Positions 48,210-56,821 of a stretch of DNA of 64,000 bases are shown piece after piece. Origin of the DNA: Novosphingobium sp. EMRT-2 (GTDB taxonomy: Bacteria > Pseudomonadota > Alphaproteobacteria > Sphingomonadales > Sphingomonadaceae); assembly GCF_005145025.1 (NCBI RefSeq), contig NZ_CP039695.1, forward strand, positions 1,359,501 to 1,423,500. Direction: 5' to 3'. A program made the translations under genes and the position numbers. The notes beneath the pieces are model-generated. The model searched no databases and was not told the origin of the DNA. It saw only the letters and a program-made list of their open reading frames with translations. Within the stretch, counting starts at the first letter, position 1. Every line of letters starts with the position of its first letter.

Positions 48210-50648
48210 GTGACCAGAACCACGTCGACCTCATCGTTCCTCGCGCTCGGCTGTGTCAGCGCGCTGGCTTTCGCCGGCCCGGCGCAGGCGCAGGAAGCGG
48301 AACAAGGTCGCAAGCTGGGCGGCATGACCGTGACCGACACCGCGATCACCGAAGAACCGGGCCGCACGCTGGAATCGCCCAAGCGCACGCGCCCTGTGCG
48401 CGATACGCCGCAGACCATCACCGTGCTAACCAGCGAGGTGATCGAGCAGCAGAACCTGCTGACCCTGCGCGACGTGCTCTCCACCGTGCCCGGCGTCACC
48501 TTCGGCGCAGGCGAAGGCGGCGGCGGCTATGGCGACAGCATCAACTTGCGCGGCTACAGCGCGAACAACGACATCACCATCGACGGGGTGCGCGACAGCG
48601 CGCAGTACACCCGCTCGGATCAGTTCAACGTCGACCAGATCGAGGTGACCAACGGCGCCAACTCGGTGATCTCGGGCGCCGGTTCGGTCGGCGGCAACAT
48701 CAACCTGATCACCAAGCGACCCAAGGGCGATGACAGCGCGGTGTTCAGCGCGGGCATCGGCACCGACAACTACTATCGCGGCACCGTGGACGTGAACCAC
48801 CGCGTCAATGACCTGATCGCGTTCCGCCTCAACGCCATGGCGCACAGGAACGACGCGCCCGGCCGCGACGTGGAGGACTACAAGCGCTGGGGCATCGCGC
48901 CGGCCGTGACCATCGGGATCGACAGCCCGACGCGCCTGACGCTGCAGTATTACCACCAGGAAGACACCAATATCCCGCAGTATGGCGTGCCCTATTACGC
49001 CTCTGCCGGTGGCAAGCCCGCGGGCTTCAGCCGTTCGGGCTATTACGGGCTGCGCGGCGTGGACAAGCAGAAGATCAACGTTGACCAGTTCACCGCGACG
49101 TTCGAGCACGAATTCAGCGACAAGGTCTCGATCCGCAACCTCGCCCGCTGGCAGGACGTGCGCCAGCTTTCCATCGCCACCGCACCGCAGGGAACCTTCT
49201 GCCTGGCGAGCGGCGTGACGCCCACGGGCGGCGCCTGCACCACTTCCGCTTCGGCAATCAGCCCGGTGACGGCGACCTCGTTCGGCGGCCCGGCCACGGT
49301 GGCGATCACCGTGCCCGCCGGATCGTACCTGCTGACCGGCCCCCAGGGCAACGTGCGCGACACGCGCAACCAGCTGATGTTCGACCAGATCGACCTGAAG
49401 GCGGTTTTCAATACCGCCGGGATCGAGCACACGCTGGACGTGGGCGCGGCCGCTTCGTGGGAGAAGTTCGAACTGTTCGGCGGATCGGCCCTGCGCAACG
49501 CCGACGGCACCAATCCCTATGACCGGACCACCACCACGCGCCACCTGCCGTTCGGCAGCATTTCCGACCCAAACAGCGCCAATCTCTACACCGGCCCGAT
49601 CAATATCACTCCCACCAGCTATCAGCGCGGCGAACAGACCAATTACGCGGTCTATGCGCTCGATACGCTCAAGCTCGGGCGTTATCTCGAACTGAGCCTT
49701 GGTGCGCGCTACGATCACGTATCGGGCAGCAACCGCACCGACGCGATCGCCGCCTTCAACGGGTCCGGCCCGTCGGGCACCGCGAGCGGCCCGATCGTCA
49801 GCTACAGCAAGGGCGATCGCCTGATCGGCGCAACGCTGCGCAACAGCGCGGACCTGTTCTCCTATCGCCTGGGCCTCACGTACAAGCCGGTGGAAGCCGT
49901 CAGCCTGTATATCGCCTATGGCAACTCGCGCACACCGTCGAAAGCCTCGGTCAACGGTTCCTGCTCGACGGCGACCTGCAACATCTCGCCCGAATCCGCC
50001 AAGAACTACGAGATCGGCGCCAAGGCCGAACTGTTCGATGGCGGCCTGCTGGTCTCCGCCGCGGCGTTCCGCAACGAACGGGACCGCTACGCCGTCGCCT
50101 CGAACGATCCGATCGTGCCCGATCAGCAGCTCGACGGCCATTCACGGGTGGATGGCATCGCGCTCAGCGCCTCGGGCCGGATCACGCCCAACTGGTCGAT
50201 CACCGCGAACTATACCTATCTCAAGGGCAAGCTGATCCAGTCGGTATCGGACTTCTGCCTGAACAATCCGGGCGCGACCGGGTGCGCCAACAGCGCGGCC
50301 AATCCCGATCCCGGCGCGGGTTCGGAACTCGCCAACACGCCCAAGCATTCGGGCAGCCTGTTCACCACCTATGCCCTGCCGTTCGGCCTGACCGTGGGCT
50401 ATGGCGCGACCTATCAGGGCAGCTTCGCCTTCGCCGCGCCGACGCTGGCCGCGCCGACCGTGCTGCGATCGAAGGCCTACTGGGTGCACCAGGCCTATCT
50501 GTCCTACGCGATCACGCCCGAAATCTCCGCGCAGCTCAACGTCAAGAACTTCACCAACGCGCTCTACTACACGCGCATCCGCAACAACGGATGGGCGACG
50601 CCGGGCGATGCCCGCTCGGCGGTGTTCACGCTGAATGTGAAGCTCTGA
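48210..50648 (+). CDS. TonB-dependent catecholate-type siderophore receptor (Fiu-like)
   Basis: 812 aa from GTG 48210, with AAGGGGG upstream. A signal peptide ends in A-Q-A-Q. The plug has the siderophore-receptor signatures R-D-T-P-Q-T-I-T-V-L-T, L-R-D-V-L-S-T-V-P-G-V-T-F-G-A-G-E-G-G, N-L-R-G-Y-S-A-N-N-D-I-T-I-D-G-V-R-D and R-S-D-Q-F-N-V-D-Q-I-E-V-T-N-G. These are typical of Fiu-type receptors for monomeric catecholates. The barrel ends in T-L-N-V-K-L. It is divergent from the PepSY operon and upstream of tonB and a PiuC-type gene, the usual company of Fiu/PiuA. Confidence 0.92.
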   Translation: MTRTTSTSSFLALGCVSALAFAGPAQAQEAEQGRKLGGMTVTDTAITEEPGRTLESPKRTRPVRDTPQTITVLTSEVIEQQNLLTLRDVLSTVPGVTFGAGEGGGGYGDSINLRGYSANNDITIDGVRDSAQYTRSDQFNVDQIEVTNGANSVISGAGSVGGNINLITKRPKGDDSAVFSAGIGTDNYYRGTVDVNHRVNDLIAFRLNAMAHRNDAPGRDVEDYKRWGIAPAVTIGIDSPTRLTLQYYHQEDTNIPQYGVPYYASAGGKPAGFSRSGYYGLRGVDKQKINVDQFTATFEHEFSDKVSIRNLARWQDVRQLSIATAPQGTFCLASGVTPTGGACTTSASAISPVTATSFGGPATVAITVPAGSYLLTGPQGNVRDTRNQLMFDQIDLKAVFNTAGIEHTLDVGAAASWEKFELFGGSALRNADGTNPYDRTTTTRHLPFGSISDPNSANLYTGPINITPTSYQRGEQTNYAVYALDTLKLGRYLELSLGARYDHVSGSNRTDAIAAFNGSGPSGTASGPIVSYSKGDRLIGATLRNSADLFSYRLGLTYKPVEAVSLYIAYGNSRTPSKASVNGSCSTATCNISPESAKNYEIGAKAELFDGGLLVSAAAFRNERDRYAVASNDPIVPDQQLDGHSRVDGIALSASGRITPNWSITANYTYLKGKLIQSVSDFCLNNPGATGCANSAANPDPGAGSELANTPKHSGSLFTTYALPFGLTVGYGATYQGSFAFAAPTLAAPTVLRSKAYWVHQAYLSYAITPEISAQLNVKNFTNALYYTRIRNNGWATPGDARSAVFTLNVKL

Positions 50649-50690
50649 TCCGACCCCGCGCCGGATCGCACGCCACGTTATCCGGAGCGA

Positions 50691-50720
50691 CCCCGCCGGC
50701 CCTGCCGGCGGGGTTTGTCG
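50691..50720 (+). terminator. Intrinsic terminator after the siderophore receptor
   Basis: A 10-bp stem CCCCGCCGGC/GCCGGCGGGG with loop CCT is followed by TTTGTCGTTT. It ends the receptor transcript. Confidence 0.8.
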
Positions 50721-50787
50721 TTTCGGGACAGCCAGAACGCAACTTTGACCTGAATCATTGTTGATATGCATTTGCAACAGCAATGAT

Positions 50788-50804
50788 ATGCGAGTAATTC
50801 GCAT
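50788..50804. promoter_or_regulatory. Candidate Fur-type palindrome upstream of tonB
   Basis: ATGCGAGTAATTCGCAT is a perfect 6-bp inverted repeat around GTAAT, 45 bases before the tonB start. It resembles the site between the PepSY operon and the receptor (TGCGAATAATT core). Two similar motifs next to iron genes support a shared regulator, most simply Fur. Confidence 0.45.
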
Positions 50805-50849
50805 TAAAGACAAAGCCCGTCGGATCGGCGCGAGTCACGGAGGCAGATC

Positions 50850-51647
50850 GTGTTGCACAAGGCTGAAGGGCTGATCGCGGACGGCGATACCCTGCTTTCG
50901 TGGGACCAGATCGCCGCCGCGACGAAAGACAATGCCCGAATGCGGCTGGTTTCGTCCAGCAACTTGCTCGATACCGCCCCGGCCGTGCCCGCCACCCGGT
51001 CTGCTCGCTATGGCGAAGGTCGCCGTTTCAGCACGCGGGCGCTCGTCATCACGGCTGCGGTGCATATCGCGGCGATTGCCGGGCTGCTGACCGTGCAGCA
51101 CCACGCCGCCAAGCATCAGGAAGACCGGCTGGTGGCCGTCACGCTCTCGCTCGCGCCGCCTCCCCCGCCACCGCCCCAGGCGAAGCAGCCGCCGCAGACC
51201 CAGCCCGTTCCCACCACGCAGCCGCTGCCCCAGATCGTGATCCCGCAAGCCGCCGCGACCCCGGCCGCGATCGATCCGCTGCCGCAGCCGGTGATCCAGC
51301 CCGGCCCGCCCGCCCCGCCGGCTCCCCCCGCGCCGCCAGCGCCGCCCGCCGCGCCCAGCACGGTGCAGGGTGGCGATCTCGGCACGCGCATGGTCGCCGG
51401 CTCTCCCCCGCGCTATCCGGTGGAAAGCCGCCGTCGCAAGGAACAAGGAACCGTGGTGCTCGCCCTGGTCCTGGGGCTGGACGGCGCGGTCGAACAGATT
51501 TCGGTCAGCAACAGCAGCGGCTTCCGCCGGCTGGACGATGCCGCGCTCTCCGCCGTGCGCAAATGGCGCTGGGAACCGACCCTGCGCGGCGGGCAGGCGG
51601 TGAAAGTGCGCGGTGTCGTCGAAATTCCCTTTGTTCTGCAAGGCTGA
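50850..51647 (+). CDS. tonB: TonB family energy-transducing protein
   Basis: 265 aa from a GTG with GGAGGC upstream. It has the TonB layout: one membrane helix (residues about 63-83), a Pro-rich spacer (about 101-170, P-P-P-P-P-P-P and P-P-A-P-P-A-P repeats) and a C-terminal TonB domain (Y-P-V-E-S-R-R-R-K-E-Q-G-T-V-V-L ... V-R-K-W-R-W-E-P-T). It passes proton-motive-force energy to the outer-membrane receptors. The 62-residue cytoplasmic N-terminus before the helix is unusually long. It is followed 15 bases later by the hydroxylase gene, so the two form an operon. Confidence 0.92.
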   Translation: MLHKAEGLIADGDTLLSWDQIAAATKDNARMRLVSSSNLLDTAPAVPATRSARYGEGRRFSTRALVITAAVHIAAIAGLLTVQHHAAKHQEDRLVAVTLSLAPPPPPPPQAKQPPQTQPVPTTQPLPQIVIPQAAATPAAIDPLPQPVIQPGPPAPPAPPAPPAPPAAPSTVQGGDLGTRMVAGSPPRYPVESRRRKEQGTVVLALVLGLDGAVEQISVSNSSGFRRLDDAALSAVRKWRWEPTLRGGQAVKVRGVVEIPFVLQG

Positions 51648-51662
51648 AGGCAGCACCTTTTC

Positions 51663-52346
51663 ATGCTTATTCCCGTTCCCGGCCTGCTGGATGCCGATGG
51701 CGTCGCGGCGGTTCGCGCCCTCATCGATCGGGCACAATGGATCGATGGCAACACCACGTCGGGCTACCAGTCGGCGCTTGCCAAGAACAACCTGCAACTG
51801 CCCGAGGAAGCGCCTGAGGCGCAGCAGGCGGGGCAGCTGATCCTGGCGGCGTTGGGCGCGTGCCCGCTGTTCATCGCCGCCGCGCTGCCGCTGAAAATCT
51901 TCCCGCCGCTGTTCAACAGCTATGCCGGCGGGCAGGCTTTCGGCACCCATGTCGACAATGCCGTGCGCATCCAGAAGGATACCAACTTTCGCGTGCGTTC
52001 GGACCTGTCGATGACGGTGTTCCTCGAAGCGCCGGAAGATTACGACGGCGGCGAACTGACCGTTGAAACGCCGTTCGGCGTCCAGCAGGTCAAGCTGCCG
52101 GCCGGCCACGCGGTGCTCTACCCCTCCTCCTCGCTCCACCGCGTGGAGCCGGTCACGCGCGGGCGACGGGTGGCAAGCTTCTTCTGGATCCAGTCGATGA
52201 TCCGCGACGACGCGGCGCGCGCCAGCCTGTTCGATCTGGACCAGGCGATCCAGACGCTGGGGGCGACCGTGGGGCAGAGCGATCCCTCGATCATCCGCCT
52301 GACCGGCGTCTATCACAACCTGCTGCGGCGCTGGGCTGACGCCTGA
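51663..52346 (+). CDS. piuC: PKHD-type Fe(II)/2-oxoglutarate hydroxylase (PiuC/YbiX)
   Basis: 227 aa, the normal family length. The Fe-binding triad is seen as G-T-H-V-D-N-A (H96, D98) and S-L-H-R-V-E-P-V-T (H159), with R-G-R-R following for 2-oxoglutarate. P-P-L-F-N-S-Y-x-x-G-x-x-(F/Y)-G-x-H-V-D and L-Y-P-S-S-S-L-H are signatures of PiuC. These enzymes are usually encoded beside Fiu/PiuA-type receptors, and their substrate is not settled. The location here follows that pattern. Confidence 0.92.
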   Translation: MLIPVPGLLDADGVAAVRALIDRAQWIDGNTTSGYQSALAKNNLQLPEEAPEAQQAGQLILAALGACPLFIAAALPLKIFPPLFNSYAGGQAFGTHVDNAVRIQKDTNFRVRSDLSMTVFLEAPEDYDGGELTVETPFGVQQVKLPAGHAVLYPSSSLHRVEPVTRGRRVASFFWIQSMIRDDAARASLFDLDQAIQTLGATVGQSDPSIIRLTGVYHNLLRRWADA

Positions 52347-52412
52347 ACCCAAGCAGGCGCGGATGCAGCGGGTGCGTGACAAAGCCGCCGCGACCGACTA
52401 ACGGCCGCCGCA

Positions 52413-52823
52413 ATGGCATCGCTCCGCGCCTTTCTCCTGCGCCATCGCATCATCGCCGCCGCCCTGGTGGCGCTGGCGCTGTGCATGAAGGCGGTGGTGC
52501 CGGCGGGGTACATGGTCGCGCCGCAGGCCCGGACCTTCACGCTGCTGGTCTGCGCGGATTCGCTGGGCGAACGCACCGCCAAGCAAGTGAGCATTCCCGC
52601 CCGCGATGGGACCCACGAAGGCAAGGATGCAAGCGCGAAAGCGCATGAGGTCTGCCCGTTTGCCGGCCATGCCTTCCCGGCGCTGGGCGGCGCGGACCCA
52701 ATCCTGCTGGCGCTGGCGATCGCCTTCGTGCTGGCGCTCGGCTTCGCTCCCGCCCCCTCGCCGATCATCCGGCGCGTCGCGCGCCTGCAACCGCCCTTGC
52801 GCGGTCCGCCAGCGCTTTCCTGA
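52413..52823 (+). CDS. DUF2946-like membrane protein
   Basis: 136 aa. An N-terminal membrane helix (I-I-A-A-A-L-V-A-L-A-L-C-M-K-A-V-V-P-A-G-Y-M) is followed by a periplasmic loop with T-F-T-L-L-V-C and C-P-F-A-G-H, then a second helix (P-I-L-L-A-L-A-I-A-F-V-L-A-L-G) and an R-x-x-x-L-x-P-P-L-R-G-P-P tail. This order is typical of DUF2946 proteins. They are often found beside TonB receptors linked with copper or other metals. The Cys and His residues could bind metal. It probably belongs with the receptor gene that follows. Confidence 0.75.
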   Translation: MASLRAFLLRHRIIAAALVALALCMKAVVPAGYMVAPQARTFTLLVCADSLGERTAKQVSIPARDGTHEGKDASAKAHEVCPFAGHAFPALGGADPILLALAIAFVLALGFAPAPSPIIRRVARLQPPLRGPPALS

Positions 52824-52951
52824 ACGCCCGCCGGTCGCACCCGACCGGCCGTCCCGGCGCCTGAACGCGCGCCACTGTTCCAGGAAAGCATGATCGCGCC
52901 CATCCGCGCCATGCCTCCGCCATTCCACCGATACCGGAGGAGAAATCCGCC

Positions 52952-55228
52952 ATGAGGATTTCGTTCGTCACGTCTCTTTCCACGCTGGCCACCGTGCTGG
53001 TCTTAACGCCTATAGTCGCCCATGCCGAGGAAGACGCCGCCACGGCGTCCGACGCGCCCCGTTCCGACATTCTGGTGATCGCGCAGAAGCAGGCCGCCAC
53101 GATCGAGAACGCACCGTCCACCAAGGCGGCGGTGACCGCGGACCTGATCGCCGAAAAGATCAACGCGGTCAGCGTGGAGGATACGCTCAAGTACCTGCCC
53201 AGCCTGATCGTGCGCAAGCGGCACATCGGCGACAACTTCGCGCCGATCGCCACGCGCACCTCGGGCCTTGGCTCCAGCGCGCGCAGCCTGATCTTCGCCG
53301 ACGGCGCGATCCTGTCCGCGCTGATCGCCAACAACAACGGCAACGGCAGCCCGCGCTGGACGTTGGTGACGCCGGAGGAAATCGCGCGGATCGACGTGCT
53401 CTACGGCCCTTTCTCCGCCGCCTATGCCGGCAACAGCATCGGCACCGTGGTAAACATCACCACGCGCCTGCCCGAGAAGCTGGAAGCCCACGCCTCGGTC
53501 CTGACCAATATTCAGCAGTCCGACCTCTATGGCACGCACCAGACCCTGCCGACGTGGCAGTTCGCCGGTTCGGTGGGTGACCGCTTCGGCCCGCTCGCGG
53601 TGTTCCTGAGCGGCACGCGCACGGTAGCGAACAGCCAGCCGATCAGCATCGTGACCGCCGCAGCCGCACCGACCGGAACAACCGGCGCCTATGACGACCG
53701 CAACCGCACCGGCACCGCAATCAAGGTACTGGGCGCCGGCGGCATCGAGCATCACGAACAGAACACCTGGAAGGCCAAGGCCGCGCTCGATCTCGGCGGC
53801 AATACGCGCCTCAGCTACGTCCTCGGCATCTGGACCGACAAGACGCGCGGCACCGTGGACAGCTATCTGCGCGACGGCTCGGGCACGACGACCTACGCCA
53901 CCGCCAACAGCGGCGTGACCACTGGCTTCAATTCCGGCGTCTATACCCGCGACGCGCTGCACTTTTCGCACGCACTGACCGCTCAGGGCGGGTCGAAGCT
54001 GATCGACTGGCAGGTTGTCGGCACGCTCTACGACTACGCGCACGATCTCCAGAACGGCCCATCGACCGCGACCAGCGGCCCGACCGCCAACAGGCTGCCG
54101 TCCGCCTTCGCCGGCGGACCCGGCACGATCCAGCGGCAGGACGGCACCGGATGGATGACGCTGGACGCCAAGGCCGCGCTCCATCTCGGCGCACACGAGG
54201 TCAGCTTCGGAGGGCATGGCGATCGCTACAAGCTGGCGGCGCAGACCTTCCTGGCGAGCAACTGGCTCGGTACCGCCACCCAAGGCGCGCTCAGCACAGC
54301 CTCGCGCGGCAAGACGCGCACGCTGGCGCTGTGGGCGCAGGACGCGATCCGGATCACCCCGCAGTGGACGCTGACGCTGGGCGCGCGGCAGGAATGGTGG
54401 CGCGCGTGGGACGGCTACAACCTGATCGCCAGCGGCGCATCGGTGACGCAGGCGGAACGCAAGGCCAACGGCTTCTCGCCCAAGGCCTCGCTCGCATGGC
54501 AGCCCGCGCCGCAGTGGACCGCGCGCCTTTCGTTCGGGCAGGCGTGGCGTTTCCCGACCGTGGGCGAACTCTATCAGGCAACCACGGTGGGCACGCTGCT
54601 GGCCAATCCCAACCCCAACCTGCGGCCCGAACGTGCGCGCAGCGGCGAACTGGCGGTCGAGCATCAGGACGCCCATGGCACGATGCGCGTGTCGCTGTTC
54701 AACGAGGTGATCGATGGCGCGCTGATCTCGCAGACCAACATCAACACGCCGGGGATCACCAGCAGCTATGTCCAGAACGTCGATCGCACGCGCGCACGGG
54801 GCGTGGAACTGGCGATCGACCGGCGCGACGTGCTGCCCGGCTTCGACGTGGCCGGCAGCGTGACCTATGCCGACGCGATCACCAGCCGGAACAGCGCCTT
54901 TCCCGCCTCGGTCGGCAAGCTGCTGCCCAGCGTGCCGCACTGGAAGGCCAACGCGGTGCTGACCTGGCGGGCGAGCGAGAAGCTCTCGCTCACCAGTGCT
55001 GCGCGCTATGCCAGCCGCAACTATGCCACGCTGGACAACAGCGATACGGTGGGCAACACCAATCAGGGATTCTACAAATACTTCGTGATCGACATGCGCG
55101 CGGTGTTCCATGTGAACGACCATTTCGACTTCGCGCTGGGCGTCGATAACCTCAACAACGACCGATACTACCTGTTCCACCCGTTCCCGCAGCGGTCGTT
55201 TACCGCGCAGGTGAACTGGAAGCTGTAA
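52952..55228 (+). CDS. TonB-dependent outer-membrane receptor
   Basis: 758 aa with GGAGGAG upstream. The signal peptide ends in V-A-H-A/E-E. The plug domain shows D-I-L-V-I-A-Q-K as TonB box, V-E-D-T-L-K-Y-L-P-S-L-I-V-R-K-R, then I-D-V-L-Y-G-P-F-S-A-A-Y-A-G-N-S-I-G. The barrel ends F-T-A-Q-V-N-W-K-L. It lacks the D-T-P-Q-T siderophore signature of the Fiu-like receptor, so the ligand differs. The DUF2946 neighbour suggests copper or another metal chelate. No cobalamin riboswitch is visible in the 128-base leader. Confidence 0.87.
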   Translation: MRISFVTSLSTLATVLVLTPIVAHAEEDAATASDAPRSDILVIAQKQAATIENAPSTKAAVTADLIAEKINAVSVEDTLKYLPSLIVRKRHIGDNFAPIATRTSGLGSSARSLIFADGAILSALIANNNGNGSPRWTLVTPEEIARIDVLYGPFSAAYAGNSIGTVVNITTRLPEKLEAHASVLTNIQQSDLYGTHQTLPTWQFAGSVGDRFGPLAVFLSGTRTVANSQPISIVTAAAAPTGTTGAYDDRNRTGTAIKVLGAGGIEHHEQNTWKAKAALDLGGNTRLSYVLGIWTDKTRGTVDSYLRDGSGTTTYATANSGVTTGFNSGVYTRDALHFSHALTAQGGSKLIDWQVVGTLYDYAHDLQNGPSTATSGPTANRLPSAFAGGPGTIQRQDGTGWMTLDAKAALHLGAHEVSFGGHGDRYKLAAQTFLASNWLGTATQGALSTASRGKTRTLALWAQDAIRITPQWTLTLGARQEWWRAWDGYNLIASGASVTQAERKANGFSPKASLAWQPAPQWTARLSFGQAWRFPTVGELYQATTVGTLLANPNPNLRPERARSGELAVEHQDAHGTMRVSLFNEVIDGALISQTNINTPGITSSYVQNVDRTRARGVELAIDRRDVLPGFDVAGSVTYADAITSRNSAFPASVGKLLPSVPHWKANAVLTWRASEKLSLTSAARYASRNYATLDNSDTVGNTNQGFYKYFVIDMRAVFHVNDHFDFALGVDNLNNDRYYLFHPFPQRSFTAQVNWKL

Positions 55229-55236
55229 GCGCCGGA

Positions 55237-55274
55237 AAAGCCGGGGTGGACGCAATCGCCGCCCGCCCCGGTTT
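55237..55274. terminator. Two-way terminator-like hairpin
   Basis: CCGGGG (55241-55246) pairs with CCCCGG (55266-55271), flanked by A-run and T-run, between the convergent receptor and emrB genes. Confidence 0.5.
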
Positions 55275-55279
55275 CCACG

Positions 55280-56809
55280 TCAGTGCGCAGCCGAACGATC
55301 CACTTCGCGGCTCGGTTTCGGCGTCAGCCAGATGACCATGGCCGACGCCACGAACAGCACGGCCAGCACCAGGAAGACGTGGTTGGTCGCCTGCGCCAGA
55401 CTTTCGCGATCAACGATGTTGGCGATGACCTGCCGCGTTTGGTTGAGCGAGAAGCCTTGCGCCGAGAGCCCGTCCGCCGCCTGCGCCGTGTTCAGGCGCC
55501 CGACGATCTCGCTGCGGGCGACGCGCTGGCTGTCGTCCCAATAGGTCGTGGCGACGGACGCGCCGATCGCGCCCGCCATCGTCCGCATGAAGCTCATCAC
55601 CCCCGCCGCCGATGCCGTCTCGCGCGGCTCCACCGCGCTCAGGCCCAGCGCCGTCGCCGCGATGAAGAAGGCCGGCATCCCGAAGCCCTGCACCATCTGC
55701 GGGAACGACAGCGTCCAGAAATCGGCATCCGCCGTCCAGCCCGACCGCAGCCAGGACACCATGCCCAGCCACAGGATGCCGCCGAAAACGAGCAGGCGCA
55801 GGTCCACCTTCGATGCCAGGCGGCCGACGATGGGGGCCATGATCACCGCGCCCACGCCAATGAACGAGGTGGCATAGCCGGCATCGGTGGACGTGTAGCC
55901 AAGCCCCACCTGAAGGTATTGCGGGATGATCACCGAGGTTGCGAAAAAGCAGGCGTAGGTCAGCGCCAGCGACAGCGTGGATACCGTGAACCCCCGGTGC
56001 CGGAACACCCGCAGATCGACGATCGGCTGTTCCTCCGTCAGTTCCCAGGCCAGGAAAATCGCGAAGAAGATCGCGGCGACAACACCCAGCGCCACGATCA
56101 GTGGATCGCCAAACCAGTCGCGCTCGCGCCCCAGGTCAAGCAGGATCTGCAACGCCCCGATCCAGATGATCATCAGCACGAGGCCGGTACGGTCGACGCG
56201 CAGGTCTTCCGTCGGCGTTTCGGCCGGGCGCAACACCCGCATCGCGCCGAAGCTGCACAGCAGGACCACCGGCACGTTGATGAAGAAGATCCAGTGCCAC
56301 GACCACGCATCGCTGATCGAACCGCCGCAGATCGGCCCGAGAATGGGAGCGACAACCGTGGTCATCGCCCACAGCGCCATCGCCTGGTTGCGTTGTTCGG
56401 GCGGGAAGATACGCATCAGCAGCGTCTGCGACAGCGGCATCAGCGGCCCGCCGCACAGTCCTTGCCCGATCCGGCAGGCCACGAGCATCCCAAGCGTGGG
56501 CGACATGCCGCACAGCATCGAGAAGATGCCGAAGCCCATCATGCAGAAGATAAAGGTACGCACCGCGCCGAAACGGCCGGCAAGCCAGCCGGTCAACGGA
56601 ACGCAGATCGCCTCCGCCACGGAATAGGACGTGATGATCCATATCCCCTGGCTGGTGGAAATGCCCAGGCTGCCGGCGATGTGGGGCACCGACACGTTGG
56701 CGATGGTCGTATCGAGCACGACCATGAAGTTGGACGCCGCCAGCACGATCCCGGCGATCACCAGCGCGGCGCCACGGATCGCTACGGGAGCCTCAGTCGA
56801 ACCGGCCAT
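55280..56809 (-). CDS. emrB: DHA2-family MFS multidrug exporter (EmrB-like)
   Basis: 509 aa with about fourteen membrane helices. EmrB signatures: F-M-V-V-L-D-T-T-I-A-N-V-S-V-P (motif D1), L-T-G-W-L-A-G-R-F-G-A (motif A), R-I-G-Q-G-L-C-G-G-P-L-M-P-L-S-Q, G-P-I-C-G-G-S-I-S-D-A-W-S-W-H-W-I-F-F-I-N-V-P. It is the drug/proton antiporter of a tripartite exporter with the adaptor and outer-membrane genes upstream on the same strand, 12 bases apart. Confidence 0.93.
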   Translation of the reverse strand: MAGSTEAPVAIRGAALVIAGIVLAASNFMVVLDTTIANVSVPHIAGSLGISTSQGIWIITSYSVAEAICVPLTGWLAGRFGAVRTFIFCMMGFGIFSMLCGMSPTLGMLVACRIGQGLCGGPLMPLSQTLLMRIFPPEQRNQAMALWAMTTVVAPILGPICGGSISDAWSWHWIFFINVPVVLLCSFGAMRVLRPAETPTEDLRVDRTGLVLMIIWIGALQILLDLGRERDWFGDPLIVALGVVAAIFFAIFLAWELTEEQPIVDLRVFRHRGFTVSTLSLALTYACFFATSVIIPQYLQVGLGYTSTDAGYATSFIGVGAVIMAPIVGRLASKVDLRLLVFGGILWLGMVSWLRSGWTADADFWTLSFPQMVQGFGMPAFFIAATALGLSAVEPRETASAAGVMSFMRTMAGAIGASVATTYWDDSQRVARSEIVGRLNTAQAADGLSAQGFSLNQTRQVIANIVDRESLAQATNHVFLVLAVLFVASAMVIWLTPKPSREVDRSAAH

Positions 56810-56821
56810 GGGACCGCCTCC

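Noticed and set aside
52824..52951. Cobalamin riboswitch upstream of the third TonB receptor
   Set aside because: The leader is only 128 bases and I see no B12-box-like sequence.
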